A program made the translations under genes and the position numbers. From positions 1 through 31,597 of the forward strand of contig DIGC01000081.1 in assembly GCA_002419445.1 (NCBI GenBank): a DNA stretch of 31,597 nt. The letters are read 5' to 3'. The stretch's first letter is position 1. Every line of letters begins with the position of its first letter. The notes under the pieces are model-generated. The model saw only the letters and a list, made by a program, of their open reading frames with translations, ran no database searches and was not told the DNA's origin. Positions 15,157 through 22,969 of the stretch are shown here, one piece after another. Origin of the DNA: Caryophanales bacterium UBA5732. GTDB lineage: Bacteria > Bacillota_I > Bacilli_A > Izemoplasmatales > Hujiaoplasmataceae.

Positions 15157-16242
15157 ATGAAAAGAATTTGGAATTTTTCTGCTGGACCAGCTGTATTGCC
15201 TGAAGAAGTCTTGCAAACAGCTGCTGAGCAAATGTTAAATTATGAAAATAGCGGTATGTCTGTTATGGAAATGTCGCATCGTTCAAAAGTTTTTGACAAA
15301 ATCATTAAAGATGCGGAAGCTGATTTAAGAAAATTGATGAATATTCCGGCTAATTATAAAGTTTTGTTCTTACAAGGCGGTGGGCATTTACAATTTTCAA
15401 TGGTTCCAATGAATTTGATGAAAAATCAGAAAGCTGATTATATCATAACTGGCGAATGGGCGGTTAAAGCTTATAAAGAAGCTAACAAATATCTAGTTGC
15501 TAACAAGGTTGCTTCCTCTGAAGACAAGAACTTTACCTACATACCTAATTTAAAAAATCTTAATTTTGACCCTCAAGCCGATTATGTTTATATTTGTCAA
15601 AACAATACAATATATGGTACTAGGTTTACTGAGTTGCCTGACACTTTAGGTAAGGATTTAGTCTCCGACATGTCATCAAACATTTTGTCTGAACCAATCG
15701 ATGTTTCAAAATTTGCGCTTATTTTTGCAGGAGCACAAAAAAATATCGGTCCAGCCGGAACAACTATTGTAATTATAAGAGAAGATTTATTAGCTAACAA
15801 ATTGCCTGACTATTGTCCAACAATGTTGAGTTACAAAATTCACGCTGATTCAGATTCTCTATACAATACCCCTCCGACATATGGCATTTATGTCTGCGGT
15901 TTAGTCTTTAAACATTTACTCGCAAATGGCGGAGTAGAAGCTATGTATCAAAAAAACTTAAAAAAAGCTAATTTACTCTACGATTATCTTGATAAATCTA
16001 AATTGTTCAAAGGTACAGTGGAAAAGAAAGATCGTTCTTTGATGAACGTAACCTTTATTACCGAAAGTGATGATATCAACGATCGATTTATAAAAGAAGC
16101 TACAGCTGCTGGTTTAGCGAATTTGAAAGGCCACAGATCTGTCGGTGGAATGAGAGCCTCAATTTATAACGCAATGCCTCTTGAAGGAGTTCAAGCCTTA
16201 GTGAATTTCATGAAAGAATTCGAAAGGAAGGTACTTGGATGA
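15157..16242 (+). CDS. serC: Phosphoserine aminotransferase
   Basis: 361 residues, the standard length. SerC makes phosphoserine from 3-phosphohydroxypyruvate with glutamate as amino donor. Markers: WNFSAGPAVLPEEVLQ, MSHRSKVF, QGGGHLQFSMVPMNL, the cofactor lysine K195 in FAGAQKNIGPAGTT and GHRSVGGMRASIYNAMP. An upstream GTG at 15148 lies within the GAGGTG ribosome binding site, so the ATG at 15157 is preferred. The TGA stop overlaps the serA ATG by four bases. No phosphoserine phosphatase gene (serB) is in the window. Confidence 0.97.
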   Translation: MKRIWNFSAGPAVLPEEVLQTAAEQMLNYENSGMSVMEMSHRSKVFDKIIKDAEADLRKLMNIPANYKVLFLQGGGHLQFSMVPMNLMKNQKADYIITGEWAVKAYKEANKYLVANKVASSEDKNFTYIPNLKNLNFDPQADYVYICQNNTIYGTRFTELPDTLGKDLVSDMSSNILSEPIDVSKFALIFAGAQKNIGPAGTTIVIIREDLLANKLPDYCPTMLSYKIHADSDSLYNTPPTYGIYVCGLVFKHLLANGGVEAMYQKNLKKANLLYDYLDKSKLFKGTVEKKDRSLMNVTFITESDDINDRFIKEATAAGLANLKGHRSVGGMRASIYNAMPLEGVQALVNFMKEFERKVLG

Positions 16243-17396
16243 AAGTTAGTTATTTAAACAAAATTTCTCCTTTAGGGTTAAATACTTTCACCAGCAAATA
16301 CCAAATTACTGAAGACGCAATGAATGCCGATTTATTATTGGTAAGAAGTGCCAGTATGCATGAATATCCAATCAAGGATAACCTTTTAGCGGTAGCTAGA
16401 GCTGGTGCTGGAGTTAACAATATACCTTTGGATAAAATGGCTGAAAACGGTGTCGTGGTATTCAATACACCTGGTGCTAACAGCAATGGTGTTAAAGAAT
16501 TAGTGATTGCCGGAATGTTACTAACTGCTCGAGATTTAATCGGCGGCATAGATTGGGTTAAAAACAATAAAAATGACCAAGAAATTCTAGTATCAATCGA
16601 AAAGGCAAAAGCTGCATTTGCGGGTACCGAAATACTTGGTAAGACTATTTTGGTAATCGGTTTAGGCGCTATTGGCGGAAAAGTAGCTAATTCATGCGCT
16701 GATTTGGGTATGAAAGTTATCGGTTATGATCCATATATTACCGATGAAGCTAAATCATTATTAAACGAATCTGTAGATATCAATAACAACTTATCAGAAT
16801 CTTATCCGCTTGCTGACTATATTAGTTTACATCTCCCTTTACTAGATTCCACAAAACATATGATTAGCCAATCTATATTTAACCAAATGAAACCAGGAGT
16901 GGTTTTATTGAATTTTTCTCGAGATTTGTTGGTTAATGATCAAGATTTAAAACAAGCATTAGACACAAAGATAGTAAAAAAATATGTTACCGATTTTCCG
17001 GATTATTATGTGGCTAATTTGGATAATGTTATTGCATTTCCTCACTTAGGTGCTTCAACAGAAGAATCGGAAGATAATTGTGCAATAATGGCAGCTAAAC
17101 AACTTATGGCCTATGCTGAAAAAGGCGAAATAATAAATTCCGTCAATTACCCAAATGTAAAATTAGAAACTTCCACAACTAAAGAAAGAATGATAATTTT
17201 AGCTAAAAACGATCCTTCATTAGCTAGAGAAATTGCTAAGGTGATGACTCTTTTAGAAGATCACATCCAATCAAGAGTTTCTAAAGTTAGAGGTGATTAC
17301 GCCTTCTATGCTTTTGACTTTGCAATTGATGTACCTCAAGATTTAATCAAAACCCTAAATGTTCTTGACGGCGTTAATCGAGTAAGAATTATTTAA
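16239..17396 (+). CDS. serA: D-3-phosphoglycerate dehydrogenase
   Basis: 385 residues, a short form of the enzyme that starts serine synthesis by oxidising 3-phosphoglycerate. The NAD-binding fold has the glycine motif in ILVIGLGAIGGKVA and an aspartate after the second strand (GYDPY), which favours NAD. The substrate arginine motif ARAGAGVNNIP, the NFSRDLLV region and the catalytic histidine in AFPHLGASTEESE are present. The end (about residues 315-385) is a single ACT-like domain ending in NVLDGVNRVRII, so serine feedback control is possible. The bulky intervening domain of longer SerA proteins is absent. Last gene of the operon; a terminator follows. Confidence 0.95.
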   Translation: MKVSYLNKISPLGLNTFTSKYQITEDAMNADLLLVRSASMHEYPIKDNLLAVARAGAGVNNIPLDKMAENGVVVFNTPGANSNGVKELVIAGMLLTARDLIGGIDWVKNNKNDQEILVSIEKAKAAFAGTEILGKTILVIGLGAIGGKVANSCADLGMKVIGYDPYITDEAKSLLNESVDINNNLSESYPLADYISLHLPLLDSTKHMISQSIFNQMKPGVVLLNFSRDLLVNDQDLKQALDTKIVKKYVTDFPDYYVANLDNVIAFPHLGASTEESEDNCAIMAAKQLMAYAEKGEIINSVNYPNVKLETSTTKERMIILAKNDPSLAREIAKVMTLLEDHIQSRVSKVRGDYAFYAFDFAIDVPQDLIKTLNVLDGVNRVRII

Positions 17397-17399
17397 AAA

Positions 17400-17437
17400 C
17401 TAAAGACGCTGCGATTTACTCGCAGCGTTTTCTTTAG
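17400..17437 (+). terminator. Strong rho-independent terminator after serA
   Basis: A nine-base stem (17406-17414 with 17420-17428) around a five-base loop, lengthened outside by CTAAAGA/TCTTTAG pairing with a TT bulge. Confidence 0.9.
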
Positions 17438-17529
17438 CTATTATGAGAATCATGTTTAATGAGATGAAAAACAAAAACTTCGCTTTTAAAGTGAAAAATG
17501 CTTGATTTTTTCGAGTATAAATTATAGAA

Positions 17530-17535
17530 TATAAT
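17530..17535 (+). promoter_or_regulatory. Probable -10 box of rpmG
   Basis: TATAAT, 22 bases before the rpmG ATG. A TTGATT at 17502-17507 is too far for it (22 bases), but would be 15 bases from the alternative box TATAGA at 17523-17528. The exact promoter is unclear. Confidence 0.4.
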
Positions 17536-17557
17536 AGTATTGAATGGAGGATAGTTT

Positions 17558-17707
17558 ATGAGAGCTCAATTTACTTTGAAATGCACTGAATGTAATTCAG
17601 AAAATTACCAATTATCAAAAAACAAAAAGACACATCCAGATAAAATGGAAGTAAAAAAATACTGCCCTACGTGTCAAAAACAAACTGTTCACAAAGAGAA
17701 AAAATAA
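17558..17707 (+). CDS. rpmG: 50S ribosomal protein L33
   Basis: A 49-residue protein, the normal size of L33 and shorter than many gene finders accept. It begins MRAQFTLKCTECNSENYQ and has two CxxC pairs (C9/C12 and C36/C39), so it is the zinc-binding form of this large-subunit protein. It is lysine-rich and ends in HKEKK. A TGGAGG ribosome binding site lies eight bases before the ATG. It is not followed by secE and nusG as L33 copies often are; instead a small terminator and a glucokinase gene follow. Confidence 0.95.
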   Translation: MRAQFTLKCTECNSENYQLSKNKKTHPDKMEVKKYCPTCQKQTVHKEKK

Positions 17708-17718
17708 TCAGTTGATTT

Positions 17719-17740
17719 GGTATCCATTCGGATACTTTTT
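17719..17740 (+). terminator. Rho-independent terminator after rpmG
   Basis: GTATCC (17720-17725) pairs with GGATAC (17730-17735) around a four-base loop, then five T. A TATAAT box at 17744-17749, just after it, may serve the glucokinase gene. Confidence 0.75.
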
Positions 17741-17769
17741 CTTTATAATTAGTAGTCAAAGAGGCATTT

Positions 17770-18696
17770 ATGAGAAGATATAATTTAGGAATAGATATTG
17801 GAGGTACGTCGATAAAAATCGGCTTATTTGATTTAGATGATAACCTTCTTGATTCCTGGAATTTGCCGACAAATAAATCTTCATTTGGAGAATATATATT
17901 GCATGAAATAGCAGAGGTAATAAATTCGAAACTTGTGATTTCCGAAATCAGAGGCATTGGATTCGGAGTGCCTGGTCCCGTGGCTAAAAACTTAGTGTTT
18001 AGTTGTGTTAATCTTGGCTGGGGAAAAAAGGACATTGTCAGCGAGTTTAAAGCGATTCTTAATGATGATGAAATTGTTATTAAAGTGGCTAATGATGCGA
18101 ATTTAGCCGCTGCCGGTGAAATCTATAAAGGGGTAGCCCACGGCTATGTTAATGCGTTTATGGTTACTTTAGGCACAGGCATTGGCGGTGGAGTAATCAT
18201 CGATGGTAGGGTAGTTGATGGAATCAATGGTGTTGCTGGTGAAATAGGTCATACCCATATCGATGATTTATATAATTTAAATTGTAATTGTGGCAAAAAC
18301 GGTTGCCTTGAAACAGTAGCCTCAGCTACAGGAATTGTCCGTTTAGCCAAGGAGTATTTAAATCATTCAAAAAAGTCTTCACCACTTAGAAAATACTCTG
18401 ATTTTAGTGCTAAAAAAGTTATAGATTATGCTAAATTAGGCGACCAAGTAGCTAATGAAATCCTTGATTTGTCAATGGAATATTTAGCTAGAGTATTAGC
18501 TAAGGTCACTTATATTATCAATCCTGATATCTTTATTATCGGTGGAGGAATTTCAAATGCAGGAAATTTTATTATCGACAAAATAACCAAGTTTTATTAT
18601 CCATTAGTTAAACCATTTATTCAAACGACTCACTTCGAGATTGCTACATTAGGCAATGATGCCGGAATGTATGGAGCGTGTTATCTAATAAAATGA
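17770..18696 (+). CDS. glcK: ROK-family glucokinase
   Basis: 308 residues, the usual size for ROK sugar kinases, which phosphorylate glucose (or a related sugar) with ATP in the cytoplasm. The ATP phosphate loop GIDIGGTSIKIGLFD is at the start. The zinc motif CNCGKNGCLE (C172, C174, C179) with H161 (GEIGHTHI) and the sugar-binding E-G-H pattern are intact. There is no N-terminal helix-turn-helix, so it is a kinase and not a ROK repressor. Exact sugar is inferred; N-acetylmannosamine or other sugars are alternatives. Its TGA stop overlaps the start of the next gene by four bases. Confidence 0.88.
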   Translation: MRRYNLGIDIGGTSIKIGLFDLDDNLLDSWNLPTNKSSFGEYILHEIAEVINSKLVISEIRGIGFGVPGPVAKNLVFSCVNLGWGKKDIVSEFKAILNDDEIVIKVANDANLAAAGEIYKGVAHGYVNAFMVTLGTGIGGGVIIDGRVVDGINGVAGEIGHTHIDDLYNLNCNCGKNGCLETVASATGIVRLAKEYLNHSKKSSPLRKYSDFSAKKVIDYAKLGDQVANEILDLSMEYLARVLAKVTYIINPDIFIIGGGISNAGNFIIDKITKFYYPLVKPFIQTTHFEIATLGNDAGMYGACYLIK

Positions 18697-19325
18697 TAAA
18701 TATTACTAAGTATTCTAGTAGAGATATGGATGTAAACAGCTATATTCTAGCCAAAGAAAATCAAGCTTTAGTCATAGATCCGGGATTCAATGGTGAAGCC
18801 ATCATTAGACATTGCCAAAGCCATGACTTAAAATTAAACGTTTGCCTTTTGACTCATGGTCATATCGATCACATTCGAGATTTAAAAATGTTGCTTGAAG
18901 AATATGACTTAAAAATTTATATTTACGGTGAAGAAGCGGAGTTTCTATATAATCCAAATCTGAATTTATCGACAATGTTTAAAAAAGAATTTATTCTTGA
19001 CAAAAATATTGAAATTCACAAAGTAGAAGATCAAGAAACAATTGATTTCGTTAAAGAAAAATTAAAAGTTATTCACTTACCCGGACACACAAGAGGTTCA
19101 ATGGGTATAATCTATAACCAGCATTTTTTCTCGGGTGACACTCTCTTTTTTGATAGTATCGGCAGAACAGATTTACCAACCGGTAATGGGGGAAAAATCT
19201 TTACGTCTTTAAAGAAAATTAAAGTGAGTTTGTCTAAAAATACAGTCGTTTATCCTGGCCATGGTAAAGGCGGAAGATTAGCCGAAATATTGCAAGTAAA
19301 TCCGTATTTTAATAACTTGAACTAA
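18693..19325 (+). CDS. Metallo-beta-lactamase-fold hydrolase (glyoxalase II-like)
   Basis: 210 residues. Metal ligands are in place: H55-G-H57-I-D59-H60 in LTHGHIDHIRD, a histidine in LPGHTRGSMG, the aspartate in FFSGDTLFFDSIGRTDLP and a last histidine in VYPGHGKGG. This set is typical of the small Gram-positive hydrolases related to hydroxyacylglutathione hydrolase (like YqgX of Bacillus). The true substrate is unknown. The ATG at 18693 overlaps the glucokinase TGA (ATGA), so translation is coupled; a GTG at 18678 lies deeper in the upstream gene and is less likely. Pairing of glcK with such a hydrolase suggests a link to sugar breakdown and methylglyoxal clearance (inference). Confidence 0.85.
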   Translation: MINITKYSSRDMDVNSYILAKENQALVIDPGFNGEAIIRHCQSHDLKLNVCLLTHGHIDHIRDLKMLLEEYDLKIYIYGEEAEFLYNPNLNLSTMFKKEFILDKNIEIHKVEDQETIDFVKEKLKVIHLPGHTRGSMGIIYNQHFFSGDTLFFDSIGRTDLPTGNGGKIFTSLKKIKVSLSKNTVVYPGHGKGGRLAEILQVNPYFNNLN

Positions 19326-19349
19326 AGCCAAATCATTTTGGCTTTTTGT
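19324..19349 (+). terminator. Rho-independent terminator
   Basis: AAAGCCAAA (19324-19332) pairs with TTTGGCTTT (19337-19345) around a four-base loop, followed by T. It separates the sugar genes from the heat-shock operon. Confidence 0.9.
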
Positions 19350-19379
19350 TTTAAAAATAAAGCGTTTTTATTTAAAAAA

Positions 19380-19406
19380 CTAGCACTCAATGCTTGACAT
19401 TGCTAA
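19380..19406 (+). promoter_or_regulatory. Degenerate CIRCE element overlapping the -35 box
   Basis: CTAGCACTC (19380-19388), nine bases, then CATTGCTAA (19398-19406). The consensus is TTAGCACTC-N9-GAGTGCTAA; the left arm has one mismatch and the right arm two. The -35 box TTGACA lies within it. Confidence 0.6.
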
Positions 19407-19422
19407 AAAGCTTTAGTATAAT
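19394..19422 (+). promoter_or_regulatory. Promoter of the hrcA-dnaJ operon
   Basis: Perfect TTGACA (19394-19399), 17 bases, perfect TATAAT (19417-19422). It is flanked on each side by a CIRCE-type sequence, so it should be shut by HrcA at normal temperature and released on heat shock. Confidence 0.9.
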
Positions 19423-19426
19423 ATCA

Positions 19427-19453
19427 TTAGCATTCAAAACGATTGAGTGCTAA
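19427..19453 (+). promoter_or_regulatory. CIRCE operator for HrcA
   Basis: TTAGCATTC (19427-19435), nine bases, GAGTGCTAA (19445-19453): the CIRCE inverted repeat with one change from consensus. It lies at the start of transcription and ends 11 bases before the hrcA ATG. Confidence 0.95.
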
Positions 19454-19464
19454 AGGGTGATTTT

Positions 19465-20475
19465 ATGAATAAACGACAGGAAATGATACTAAAACTAATT
19501 GTCGACGAGTACGTTAAATCCGCTGAACCAATTGGTTCAAAGGTTTTGGCGGAAATGTTAAATGTTTCCTCCGCGACTGTCAGAAATGAAATGGGCGTGC
19601 TTGAGGATTTGGATTATATTGAAAAAACGCACACGTCTTCAGGTAGAGTGCCTTCTGAAAAAGGTTATCGGTATTATATAGAAACCATCTTGAAGAATCT
19701 GGAAGAAGAAACTGATGGCTATTTTGAGTTTGAAGAATTATTTTCCAATAAGGATAACGAAAGAGACGAAATTATCAAAGAAGCGATTGATTTATTATCT
19801 CAAGCAACCAATTGTACGGCTATTTCGTTAGGACCTAATGCTTATCATTCAAAAGTGAAAAAGGTTCAATTGGTTCCGATATCTAATCATCAAGCGATAA
19901 TTTTGGTAATAACTAATTTTGGCCATGTTGAGTCAAAACAAATAACAATTCAGGATGTTATCGATACCCAAGAACTAATAAAAGTTATCGATTTGCTGAA
20001 TGAAATGTTGCTTGATACTCCAATTTCCAAAGTTTCAGAAAAACTGCATTATGAAATTCAACATAGCCATATCAAAGAATTGCTAAAGTATCGCGATACA
20101 ATCGTTGATTCTTTTATTGAAGCGTTCTCTAAATTCGCTCAAACAAAGTATTATTTAACCGGACAATCAAATATGTTATACCAACCAGAATTTAATGACA
20201 TCCAAAAACTTAGAGAATTCATAACGACCATCGAGAATAATGAAATCTTTAAAATTGTTGAAGCGGATGCGGAGGGTATATCAGTTAAAATTGGCACTGA
20301 AAATCAAGTCACAGCTATGCAGGATTGTACTGTCATTTCTTCGACTTATGATACAGTTGATGGCGAAAAAGGAACAATATCATTAGTAGGTCCGACTAGA
20401 ATGGATTATCGAAGAGTTATTCCTTTAATGAAATATCTTGCTAAACATATTCAAAAATTATATGAAGAGGAGTAA
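19465..20475 (+). CDS. hrcA: Heat-inducible transcription repressor HrcA
   Basis: 336 residues, typical length. HrcA binds CIRCE as a dimer and represses chaperone genes; it needs GroE to fold, so unfolded protein lowers its activity. The N-terminal winged helix contains KSAEPIGSKVLAEMLNVSSATVRNEM, characteristic of the family, followed by the GRVPSEKGYRYY region, the central domain and a C-terminal GPTRMDYRRVIPLMKYL end. A GTG at 19447 is in frame but lies inside CIRCE; the ATG at 19465 follows AAAGGGTGA and is chosen. First gene of hrcA-grpE-dnaK-dnaJ, five bases before grpE. Confidence 0.97.
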   Translation: MNKRQEMILKLIVDEYVKSAEPIGSKVLAEMLNVSSATVRNEMGVLEDLDYIEKTHTSSGRVPSEKGYRYYIETILKNLEEETDGYFEFEELFSNKDNERDEIIKEAIDLLSQATNCTAISLGPNAYHSKVKKVQLVPISNHQAIILVITNFGHVESKQITIQDVIDTQELIKVIDLLNEMLLDTPISKVSEKLHYEIQHSHIKELLKYRDTIVDSFIEAFSKFAQTKYYLTGQSNMLYQPEFNDIQKLREFITTIENNEIFKIVEADAEGISVKIGTENQVTAMQDCTVISSTYDTVDGEKGTISLVGPTRMDYRRVIPLMKYLAKHIQKLYEEE

Positions 20476-20480
20476 TAAAG

Positions 20481-21089
20481 ATGAGTGAAGTTGAGAAAGA
20501 GTTAGTTGTAGAAGAAGAGAAAGAAATAAAAGAAATTGAAGATACAACTAAAGATGAAAAAACTAAAAAGAAAAAGAAAAATAAGTTTGAAGATCAATTA
20601 GAGATTTTAGAAGAAGAATTAAAGACTGTTAAGGATAAATACTTCCGAGCACTAGCAGAAATGGAAAATTACAAGAAACGGATGAGCGAAGACTTAAAGC
20701 GCGAAAGAAAGTACGCAGGTATGCCATTAGCTGACAAGCTAATTGACGCAATTGAAGTTTTTGATCTAGCATTAAAGATGGAAACCGAGGACAAAAATCT
20801 TAAAAACTTCCTTTACGGTTTTAATATGATTAATGACATGATGTTTCAGGCGTTGAAGGATGAAGGTGTCCTGCTGATTGAATCAAAAGTTGGAGATGAT
20901 TTTGATCCAACGATTCACGAAGCAGTGGATAAGGAACACAATTTGGAAGTAAAAGATAATTCAATTACCAAAATCGTTAAAAAAGGTTATAAATTTAAAG
21001 ACCGAATATTGAGACCAACAATGGTCATTATCAATATAAAACCCGAAGAAACAAAAATAGATGAAAACATCGAAACTATTCAAGAATAA
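20481..21089 (+). CDS. grpE: Nucleotide exchange factor GrpE
   Basis: 202 residues. GrpE releases ADP from DnaK. The first 40 or so residues are a charged Glu/Lys-rich tail, followed by a long dimer-forming helix (about 45-105, with KYFRALAEMENYKKRM) and the C-terminal beta domain including DDFDPTIHEAV and GYKFKDRILRPTMVIIN, all family hallmarks. Lies between hrcA and dnaK in the usual order; the gap to dnaK is 14 bases with an AGAGAGGT ribosome binding site. Confidence 0.97.
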   Translation: MSEVEKELVVEEEKEIKEIEDTTKDEKTKKKKKNKFEDQLEILEEELKTVKDKYFRALAEMENYKKRMSEDLKRERKYAGMPLADKLIDAIEVFDLALKMETEDKNLKNFLYGFNMINDMMFQALKDEGVLLIESKVGDDFDPTIHEAVDKEHNLEVKDNSITKIVKKGYKFKDRILRPTMVIINIKPEETKIDENIETIQE

Positions 21090-21103
21090 GAGAGGTAGAT
21101 AAA

Positions 21104-22930
21104 ATGAAAATTATCGGTATTGACTTAGGTACAACAAATTCATGTGTATCAGTAATGGAAGGTTCAGAAGCAAAAGTAATTCCAAATCTTGATGGAAATA
21201 GAACGACACCATCAGTAGTAGCATTTAAAGATGATGAAATTCAAGTTGGTGAAGTTGCTAAACGTCAAGTAATCACAAACCCAAGCACTGTTTATTCAAT
21301 TAAACGTAAAATGGGAACAAACGAAAAGGTTAAAATCAACAATAAAACATATACGCCGCAAGAAATTTCGGCGATGATTTTGAGAAATTTAAAAGAATCT
21401 GCAGAAGCATATTTAGGCGGAAAAGTTACTGAGGCAGTTATTACTGTTCCAGCTTACTTTAATGACGCTCAAAGACAAGCAACGAAAGATGCTGGTAAAA
21501 TTGCTGGTCTAGAAGTAAAAAGAATTATCAATGAACCTACTGCTGCGGCATTAGCTTATGGAATTGACAAGAAAAACAAGGAACAAACAGTCTTAGTTTA
21601 TGACCTAGGCGGTGGTACATTCGATGTGTCAATCCTTGAATTAAGCGACGGTACTTTTGAAGTTATCTCTACAAGTGGGGATAATCATCTAGGTGGCGAT
21701 GATTTTGATGCAAAAATCATCGATTGGTTAGTAGAAGAATTCAGAAAAGAACAAGGCGTTGATATCAGTAAAGATAAAATGGCTTTTCAAAGATTAAGAG
21801 ATGCTGCTGAAAAAGCTAAGAAAGAACTTTCAAGCATTACTTCATCGACAGTTTCTTTACCATTTATTTCGATGAATTCAAACGGCCCTTTACATCTTGA
21901 AAAAGTTTTAACAAGAGCTAAATTCAATGAATTGACTGCTGATTTAGTAGAAAGAACAGTTGAACCGGTTAGAAGAGCCTTAAGAGATGCAAAAATGACT
22001 TCTAAAGACATCGATGAAGTATTATTAGTTGGTGGTTCTACAAGAACTCCAGCTGTTCAAGAAGCTGTTAAGAAAATCCTTGGCAAAGAACCAAATCGTT
22101 CTATTAACCCTGATGAAGTCGTTGCCATGGGTGCGGCTATTCAAGGAGGAGTACTTCAAGGCGACGTTAAAGACGTATTGTTACTAGATGTTACGCCTTT
22201 ATCATTAGGTATTGAAACTTTGGGAGGAGTATTTACAAAGCTTATCGAAAGAAACACAACTATTCCAACCTCAAAATCACAAGTTTTTTCGACAGCTGCC
22301 GATAACCAACCTGCAGTAGATATTCACGTTTTGCAAGGTGAAAGATCAATGGCTAAGGATAATAAAACTTTAGGTCATTTCCAACTTAATGATATTCCAC
22401 CGGCACCAAGAGGCATACCTCAAATCGAAGTTAAATTTGATATTGATGCTAATGGTATTGTTAATGTTAGTGCTAAGAATGTTGCGACAGGAAAAGCTAA
22501 TTCAATTACAATTCAATCTAGCTCTAGCCTTTCTGACGCTGAAATCGATCGTTTAGTTAAAGAAGCGGAAGAAAATGCTGAAGCTGATAGAGTTAAACGT
22601 GAAGAAGCTGATACAAGAAACGAAGCTGATCAAATGATCTTTATGACAAAAAAAGCAATCACTGATTTAGGCGATAAAGTAACTGATGCAGAAAAGAAAA
22701 ATGCCGAAGCTAAAATTAAAGCTGTTGAAGATGCATTAAAAGGTGATGATTTAGATAGAATCAAGAGTGCCAAAGAAGAATTAGAAAAATCAGCTCAAGC
22801 ACTTTCTGAAAGAGTATATAAGGAACAACAAACTGCACAAAACAATCAATCACAGACAAATTCTGAAAGCGATGAAGACACTAAAAAACAAGATGATGAT
22901 GTTTTTGATGCAGATTATAAAGAAGTATAA
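21104..22930 (+). CDS. dnaK: Chaperone protein DnaK (Hsp70)
   Basis: 608 residues. The ATPase domain (about 1-360) begins IIGIDLGTTNSCVSVMEG and has NEPTAAALAYG, VYDLGGGTFDVSILE and LLVGGSTRTPAVQ. The substrate-binding domain (about 370-480) with DVTPLSLGIETLGG and the helical lid follow, ending in a Gln/Asn/Asp-rich tail with DADYKEV. The ATPase domain is the short Gram-positive type. It binds unfolded proteins with DnaJ and GrpE. Expression is from the CIRCE-controlled promoter upstream of hrcA. Confidence 0.98.
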   Translation: MKIIGIDLGTTNSCVSVMEGSEAKVIPNLDGNRTTPSVVAFKDDEIQVGEVAKRQVITNPSTVYSIKRKMGTNEKVKINNKTYTPQEISAMILRNLKESAEAYLGGKVTEAVITVPAYFNDAQRQATKDAGKIAGLEVKRIINEPTAAALAYGIDKKNKEQTVLVYDLGGGTFDVSILELSDGTFEVISTSGDNHLGGDDFDAKIIDWLVEEFRKEQGVDISKDKMAFQRLRDAAEKAKKELSSITSSTVSLPFISMNSNGPLHLEKVLTRAKFNELTADLVERTVEPVRRALRDAKMTSKDIDEVLLVGGSTRTPAVQEAVKKILGKEPNRSINPDEVVAMGAAIQGGVLQGDVKDVLLLDVTPLSLGIETLGGVFTKLIERNTTIPTSKSQVFSTAADNQPAVDIHVLQGERSMAKDNKTLGHFQLNDIPPAPRGIPQIEVKFDIDANGIVNVSAKNVATGKANSITIQSSSSLSDAEIDRLVKEAEENAEADRVKREEADTRNEADQMIFMTKKAITDLGDKVTDAEKKNAEAKIKAVEDALKGDDLDRIKSAKEELEKSAQALSERVYKEQQTAQNNQSQTNSESDEDTKKQDDDVFDADYKEV

Positions 22931-22936
22931 AAGAAC

Positions 22937-22950
22937 GGCAATTTTTTGCC
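22937..22950 (+). other. Short hairpin between dnaK and dnaJ
   Basis: GGCAA (22937-22941) pairs with TTGCC (22946-22950) around TTTT. There is no T run after it, so it is not a proper terminator. It may be a processing or stability element lowering dnaJ relative to dnaK (inference). Confidence 0.35.
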
Positions 22951-22969
22951 ATAGGCTCGAGGTGGTTTA

